From Syncephalis fuscata (lineage: Eukaryota; Zoopagomycota; Zoopagomycetes; Zoopagales; Piptocephalidaceae), in contig JAHLTZ010000007.1 of NCBI GenBank assembly GCA_025786725.1, positions 434,001 through 498,000 on the forward strand: a stretch of 64,000 nucleotides of DNA, in the 5' to 3' direction. A program made the translations under genes and the position numbers. The notes under the pieces are model-generated. The model was not told where the DNA came from. It saw nothing but the letters and a program-made list of their open reading frames with translations, and did not search any database. Shown one piece after another: positions 58,209-64,000 of the stretch (the first letter of the stretch is position 1; each line of letters starts with the position of its first letter).

Positions 58209-59337
58209 TTGACTACTATGTACCAATAATATTGCTGTTTGGTGAAAGCATGCAACACTGTAACTTATTCAAATATTATTGGCCTCTCCACCTGTTTATA
58301 TTCGGGCTTGGATACACTAATATTACTTTAATAAGATATATACAATATGCTCATCTCTAACAACTCATTGCCATATCACAAACACCAAATGTTTATAAAA
58401 AAGTGATTATATTATATGTTAGATAGGTAAAAGCTTGTAAATAGCTATCCGCATTTGATATAATATATTATTGATAAATTATATCGTTTTACTATTTTTT
58501 TAATATTTATTCATTTAATTATATTAAGCAAAAATATTTTACATAATTTATTTGTTACAGATTGGTTGATTATTGTAATTATTTTATTTATGGCGATAAA
58601 TACTTAACGAATATAAACCTAAAATAATGGACAACATACTAATTACCAAATCAGTGCGTAAAATACGTGCCCTATTCAAGTGCAAAACTTGCAATACGAT
58701 GTGAAATTGCGATGTGATGATTGTCAAAGCATACATTATTTTATATATATCAACAAAAGAGCAACACAGCAATATCGTAGTGTATGATAGCTAATAAATA
58801 AAACCAGACTTTCTTTTTAACTGTAGTTATAATTTTATAAAACTTTTTTATTAATTTCGTGTAGTCAATAAAAATAAAATAGCAGAAATGCTATAAATAT
58901 GCAAGTGAAAGTGTATGAATATCGATGATGAAGCTACAATGTACATTTTAATGGTAGAAATTAATAGTTATGATAAATACAGTTAGAATTAAACAAACAG
59001 CTTTTATTAATAGTGCGTAATTAGTAGAGGCTATGATCATATGTAATAAATAAATAAGTCTTAATTTAATAAATAAAGAACATAATATAATGCCATTATC
59101 ATGATAAATAAAATCAATAATATAAGTATGATACTTTTATTGTAAGTAAATTATCATTCCAAAGGATTGATGGCCTTTGAAGGTTGCACAATACATATAC
59201 ATCCAAAATACACGTCATGCATACGACCATTATAGATACGCATTATAATCCTCTATCTTTTAGTAAAGTATTATTGACGTGAATAATCCTTAAAAATCTA
59301 GCTACTATCCTTTTATTGCCTTGTTAACTTATGCACA
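58209..59337. other. Intergenic region, no gene seen
   Basis: Very AT-rich with AATAAA-type signals; nothing supported. Confidence 0.5.
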
Positions 59338-60993
59338 ATGGACCATATTCCTATACTTGTTATTGGATGTGTTGCGATATTTTCTGCCAGCGACTCGCTT
59401 GTTCTGCTTTCATGCTGCAATAAATGGCTGCGGTATTGTGTCAGTCAACAGAATAATTTCTGGTATCAGCGATATAAGCAGTATTATAATATTGCTGATG
59501 GCAATGAAGTAAAGTGGTTGGCCTGGTATGTGAAGACAACACGTGCATCGAAACTGTTGACATTACAGACCAAAAAAACAATCAACATTGCACAGTTGCA
59601 TAACCAGCATATCGAATGGTTTCATGCATTCTGCTATCGGCGTGCTACTGATGTAAATTGGCTTAAAGACACACCATACCCAGTTAAAGATATAGTGGAA
59701 AAGGAACCAGATAACGCTCGTTCTATTATATTGCAAAGAATTGCTTATCATCGAAATGAACTATCGGAATGTTTCATTGCTGAGCAGTGTCAATTAATAG
59801 GAGAAGCATTTACTAAACGATTTTGGCGCTTGCGTAGACTATTTATGAATGATGTGGACTATATGTCGTACGCAAAACAATGCCTGATATCAGACAGATT
59901 TGTGGTGGTTATCAGTACACAAGCAAATTGCGTAAATTTTAGCCACAAAACACCATGCTTAATTTCCATTTGGCCAGTACATTTAGTCTCGATTATGCGA
60001 CCACGTCAATTTTCCTGTTTATGCAGTAACGCAAGCATCCGTGGTCGTTGGATGCTAGTTAATCATATTGACTTGGAAAGCGAACAGGATTATGGATCTG
60101 ATCCATTAGCAATTACCCGCGTTTTCGATCTTGCTAACGGTCAAAGATGTATGGGCATCATTACAAAACACTATGGAGAAACATTTTTATTAAGAGTTAC
60201 TGATGAGGCAGCAATTGTATTTAGTAAATCGTTGGATCGCTCGAATGCCACTGCCACTGTCACACTTAGATGGAATGTATGGGAGTTTTCAAATCGTCAT
60301 ATAGGATATGGGCCACGCTGTCTAATGCAAGGAGAAATCCACTTTGAGGAATTCGATGAATCTGAAATTCTTGTTAAAAAACTGGATGATACTCGAGTTC
60401 TGATTGAAAATAACTCACATTTATCTTTTGATGAGTGGAACAAAAGTAGTGCGAATGAAATAAGTTTGGCCATGATTTCAACAGAATGCGGCTATTCAAA
60501 CGTTTGCATTAAAGACGTAAATCCCATTTGGACATATAATAATTATTTTTATGGTACAGTACCGCTATTTGGCTATAAACATATTCTTGTTATATCTAAA
60601 AGAGAATGGACAGTTCACAGCATAATCGATGGCGCTATATTAGCACGCATCGATCTAGAAACTTTAAGTTTAATGCCTGCAGCTGTTCGCATGCAAGATA
60701 CAATTTTTTACAATAGCTTTTTTTCATTATACATTGGAAGATTTATTATTTACGAATCTCAATATGACGACGCATTCATAGCAATGGATTTAATTCATCC
60801 AAATCGTATTAAAAGTTTGGGCATAGAAAATTCAAATTATTTATACGAAAAATTATTTGGTCATCCCTATATTCTTACAAGATTTGACCGCCTAATTGGA
60901 AATCATTTATTACTAAATGATACATTCGATACAAGAAACACGATGGTAGTAGTAGATAACGAAGATTATAAAATTGTAGATTTGTCATTTTAA
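59338..60993 (+). CDS. F-box-like protein, third paralog (intronless)
   Basis: Single 551-aa ORF. The N-terminus (VIGCVAIFSASDSLVLLSCC followed by NKWLRYC and FWYQRYKQYY) aligns in layout with copies A and B (LLHLF...RFATCCRFLH...YWEQQYRYKF). Other shared positions are VKWLAWYVK versus SWLTWYSWH, and HIEWFHAFCYRRATDVNW versus INWFYAYRWRRHI. It lacks the intron of the other two and is strongly diverged, so it is an older family member. The remainder is propeller-like beta sequence with no clear motif. A role as a Skp1-linked adaptor is inferred. Confidence 0.68.
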   Translation: MDHIPILVIGCVAIFSASDSLVLLSCCNKWLRYCVSQQNNFWYQRYKQYYNIADGNEVKWLAWYVKTTRASKLLTLQTKKTINIAQLHNQHIEWFHAFCYRRATDVNWLKDTPYPVKDIVEKEPDNARSIILQRIAYHRNELSECFIAEQCQLIGEAFTKRFWRLRRLFMNDVDYMSYAKQCLISDRFVVVISTQANCVNFSHKTPCLISIWPVHLVSIMRPRQFSCLCSNASIRGRWMLVNHIDLESEQDYGSDPLAITRVFDLANGQRCMGIITKHYGETFLLRVTDEAAIVFSKSLDRSNATATVTLRWNVWEFSNRHIGYGPRCLMQGEIHFEEFDESEILVKKLDDTRVLIENNSHLSFDEWNKSSANEISLAMISTECGYSNVCIKDVNPIWTYNNYFYGTVPLFGYKHILVISKREWTVHSIIDGAILARIDLETLSLMPAAVRMQDTIFYNSFFSLYIGRFIIYESQYDDAFIAMDLIHPNRIKSLGIENSNYLYEKLFGHPYILTRFDRLIGNHLLLNDTFDTRNTMVVVDNEDYKIVDLSF

Positions 60994-61235
60994 TTTCTAT
61001 TCATTCATTAAACAATTTGTACAATTATTAATATGATATATTACAGCGATCAGTGTTATACAACATGAAATTAGCCAATTAATTACTAATGCTCCAAGCC
61101 AATATACTATAATTTATTATACTATTACCATACTTAGTTAATAAACAAAACGCATACGTATCATGATCATAAGATAAATAACAAATAATAGCATTATACA
61201 TATTCATTTCGACCTGTTACACCATATTTATTAAC

Positions 61236-62733
61236 TTAAGGCTTGGGCAAATGAGCAAGAGTACGCGCATTATCCAGAAATACTCGTACTAAATCAGAAA
61301 ATACATTATTTTCATGACGATTCATACGTTGATGTTCCCGCTGGAGTGCCGCTATATCCCATAGCTCTAGTTCTAGTTCATGAGTTGTTGTATCCTATGT
61401 GTAATAAATAGATGACAGAGAAAAGATCGTTACAATGCTTGTTATACTACTATTGATCGTCCATTTATAGTTTACTTACTTGCCCGGTTACCACTTGTGT
61501 TAGATCAACCTGACAATGCTGATGCTTATAACTAACACGATTCTTTTTGCGTTCCATTATCCAGTCGCCGCTTGGCATAGTTGATACTAATATATAAATA
61601 TTATCGTGTGCTCATTAATTAGCAATTAAATACACCACCATCTATTGCTTACACTTACCTGGTACTTCCTCGTTAACAGATAGACGAAAATCAAACGGAC
61701 TATTCGGTGAATAAATATGAAGATTGGCCAGTCGATTCTTTCTTAGAATACCGTTTGGCAATACTGCTTTTGTGTCCCAATCTACCGATACGCGTACTCG
61801 ACCCGAACCATCTGGATAGAATCGATCACATTCACGGGCTCGTCGATAGTTGACACGATGTCCCTAACATTGACAAATTTGATAAATTGATCAAAATGTG
61901 TAGTCTAAATCAACCTACTCGATAATGAGGTTTTTGTGTCTCTTCAACACGTCGATTCAATCTTGTATTAATACGTTGATGCCATTCCTAATTATAGTGT
62001 TATTCAGCAACACGTCATGATTACCGCAAATTAACATATAACTTACGGCAGGCATATTTGACTCAAATCGCATCCATTTATTATCTCCAGGTGATATAAC
62101 TATTAGCAATGATTTATTTTATTGTTATTACTATCCATCAATATACAATTATCTATCTTATACTGTTGCTCTTTACCTGCTTCTGACATAACTGGTAGAC
62201 GTATTCGTTGTCCCGTTTGTTTATCAAGTAATAAACCAAATTTTGCTTCAATCTATTATCATGGTTGGGCAATTGATAGTATACAATAGACTGCTGCTTA
62301 CCTCGAGGTGAGGCCGTGTAATATAGCGGGCTAGAAACTCGGACACTGCGTGCAGTGTATCGTCGAAGGGACGCGTACCAAATAGTGTAGGCTCCAATAC
62401 AGGTGCAAGTGCCGAGTTTGCCCCTTGTTCGCGCGCACGCTTAACTTCAACAGCTTCTGGCTTATGAGTACCGGCTGGAGGAGGGAATGCACTAGCATTC
62501 GGTACAGTCGCGTCTGCTTCAGTAGATGACCGTGTCCCTGAGCGCTGATTCTCATCGGCTGTAGCACTAGTGGATGTTGCTAATGACCGTTTTGAGCTAT
62601 GACGCGCCGTCGCGTTTAATTCATCGTCCGCTGCATCCCCAACCTCTGAGCGCGACCGTTTATGCGAAGAAGAGTCGTTACTCTTTGTATCTTCCTCATT
62701 ACTCGTTGCTGTTGGTAATGTCAAATCTGACAT
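61236..62733 (-). CDS. CET1: mRNA-capping RNA 5'-triphosphatase (fungal Cet1 type)
   Basis: Starts MSDLTLPTATSNEEDTK at 62733, with a disordered Ser/Thr/Ala-rich N-terminus of about 130 aa. The tunnel-fold triphosphatase domain begins with FLARYITRPHLEVEIEAKFG-type sequence (exon join near 62300), where the E-x-E is metal-binding. It continues with RVRVSVDW, FDFRLSVNEEVPV, MERKKNRVSYKHQHCQVDLT and THELELELWD, the last giving the second pair of metal-binding Glu. It removes the gamma phosphate of nascent mRNA as the first capping step. This metal-dependent family is used by fungi and some protists but not animals or plants, and so is the best taxonomic clue here. The stop is at 61236-61238. 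Confidence 0.88.
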
Positions 62734-62847
62734 GGTATAAAATTAAAGTGTATTAATTAAATGTTAATTATATCAATTTGGTTTTAATAGTATTATTTAT
62801 TGTCATCATCATCGTTATAATCATCGTTCATGTCATTTAGTTATCTT

Positions 62848-64000
62848 TTATCCTTCTACTTCATAAGCATTTGCCTTATGTTTAGGAATAAAGTGAAAGT
62901 CACTCGGTGCAGGACCCAAAAACATTTCACTAATAAAAGATTAATTAAACAATTATAAATATTAACTAGTTGTATTACCTAATCTTGACCCAGTCGCTGG
63001 CCCGCTCACTAGCCAATAACGTTTCCATCTCATTTCTTCCCTTAAATGACGGTGGTCTTTCATTGATACGCTGGGGCAATACTTCAAGTAATCCAACTGG
63101 GATATAACTGGATAGATAACCATTAATAACCAGCCATGACTGTTAGTGATCAACTTACCGATGAAGGAAAGATTGCCATTCACATAGGAAACGGCGTGTT
63201 TGATTTACGCCCTATTCGTTAAACAGATAATATTAATTAATCAACTCAATAAACAACTCATTGATTATTTACCTGAGTATCGGATCCCCAATGTTCTAGG
63301 CCGTAGTTGCAGAAATCTTTCATAATATCAAGACGTTCAGTAGCAGAAATATCCCAATGGCGGCGTGTTTTAATTTCGTCAAATAGCCATGGCTTAATCT
63401 AATTAACAATAGTTAATAAAGTTAATGATCTACTTTGTGTGCATGTGTATCTATTTACCAAAGCACCTCTAAATAGCAATAATAGTGATAATAATAATGA
63501 TAACAATAATACATTAATTAGTTAATTAATAGTATATAAACTTGTAATGACCTACCTTCCAATCATAATACCGTCAACTTTATCTTCTTCTATATGATTG
63601 TAGTATTCTTCATAGGAAAGAACATCGCCATTACCAAAGAATTGCATGCCATTACGCAATCCACTACATTCCTTAATATAGTTCCAATCAGCTCGACGAG
63701 TGTATCGTTGTTGACGAGATCTGCCATGTAACTAAATTGTACATTAGTATAGTTACAATGAACAAATGAATAACCACTTACCGTGCCTAAAGCACATCCC
63801 TATTATATATCATTATTATTATTATTGATTAATAAAGACATTCATTATTATATATTAACCAACTTACCCATGCATCAAATCGTGGTACAAGTTTATGAGC
63901 CAAACTTTTATTGTCCCATACGCCCGTACGGAATTTGATAGTTAGTGGACAGCTTAGCACCTATATGAACATATACATATCAATATATAGATAGTATTTA
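62848..64000 (-). CDS. DUS3: tRNA-dihydrouridine(47) synthase, C-terminal part (5' end outside window)
   Basis: Exons on the minus strand enter from beyond 64000. Readable pieces are [89 protein letters not shown] and [14 protein letters not shown]. They form the end of the TIM-barrel FMN domain (K-x-R phosphate contact, HGR-R-Q-Y, GNGD and IGRGAL motifs), followed by the helical domain. The end is [16 protein letters not shown] with the stop at 62848-62850. Dus3 reduces U47 in tRNA variable loops. A 5' CCCH-finger region expected for Dus3 lies outside the window. Confidence 0.88.

Overview
This is nuclear DNA of a eukaryote, most likely an early-diverging (non-Dikarya) fungus. The genome is AT-rich and the genes are cut by many short GT-AG introns (about 42-90 bp). 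It carries a Cet1-type fungal RNA 5'-triphosphatase and a homoserine kinase alongside core eukaryotic genes: COPB2/SEC27, COG4, the U2AF small subunit, an LSM14/Scd6 protein and DUS3. The fungal assignment is inference from gene content; no rRNA is present.

Layout. 1-1170: 3' part of a micro-exon gene. 3248-3883: small acidic protein (+). 5880-7478: secreted GDSL phospholipase B-like enzyme (+). 7993-8241: small unknown ORF (-). 8859-10479: Kelch protein with one membrane segment (+). 10878-14606: RGS domain joined to an FSP1/AIFM2-like FAD oxidoreductase (-). 16817-18754: LSM14/Scd6 (+). 19255-20884: DH-PH RhoGEF (-). 23765-24562: low-complexity protein (+). 25031-26214: homoserine kinase (-). 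26672-30486: COPB2 (+). 30790-35887: golgin-like coiled coil (-). 36182-39223: COG4 (-). 39403-44419: UPF1-like helicase (+). 44703-45602: U2AF1 (-). From 46 kb the DNA becomes accessory: two F-box-like genes sharing an apparently identical 1.77-kb tract (46135-47950 and 55454-57422), a complete micro-exon gene between them (50667-54282), a small secreted protein (58017-58208) and a third F-box-like gene (59338-60993). The window ends with CET1 (61236-62733) and part of DUS3 (62848-64000), both on the minus strand.

The main discovery is the micro-exon gene family. What looks like a degenerate 78-bp minisatellite is an array of complete introns, each starting GTAAGT or close to it and ending TAATAG or close to it, separated by exons of exactly 3 nt (one exon per array is 6 nt). 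In the complete copy, exon 1 encodes a signal peptide and pro-region ending in Arg-Arg. It is followed by 33 micro-exons and a terminal exon. Spliced in the phase set by exon 1, the micro-exons give a 34-residue mature peptide with six cysteines (C-x2-C-x3-C-x13-C-x3-C-x5-C), then a stop codon that is itself split by the last intron. The partial copy at the window start ends in the same way (C-x5-C-stop in the same phase). Its introns match the complete copy better than its residues do. Thus a 65-aa secreted Cys-rich precursor is spread over 3.6 kb in 35 exons, with nearly every mature codon interrupted by an intron.

Several conserved genes (COPB2, COG4, homoserine kinase, helicase, golgin, the FAD protein) carry single-base frameshifts, most of them at short homopolymers. 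Essential genes are affected, so consensus errors in the assembly are more likely than decay.
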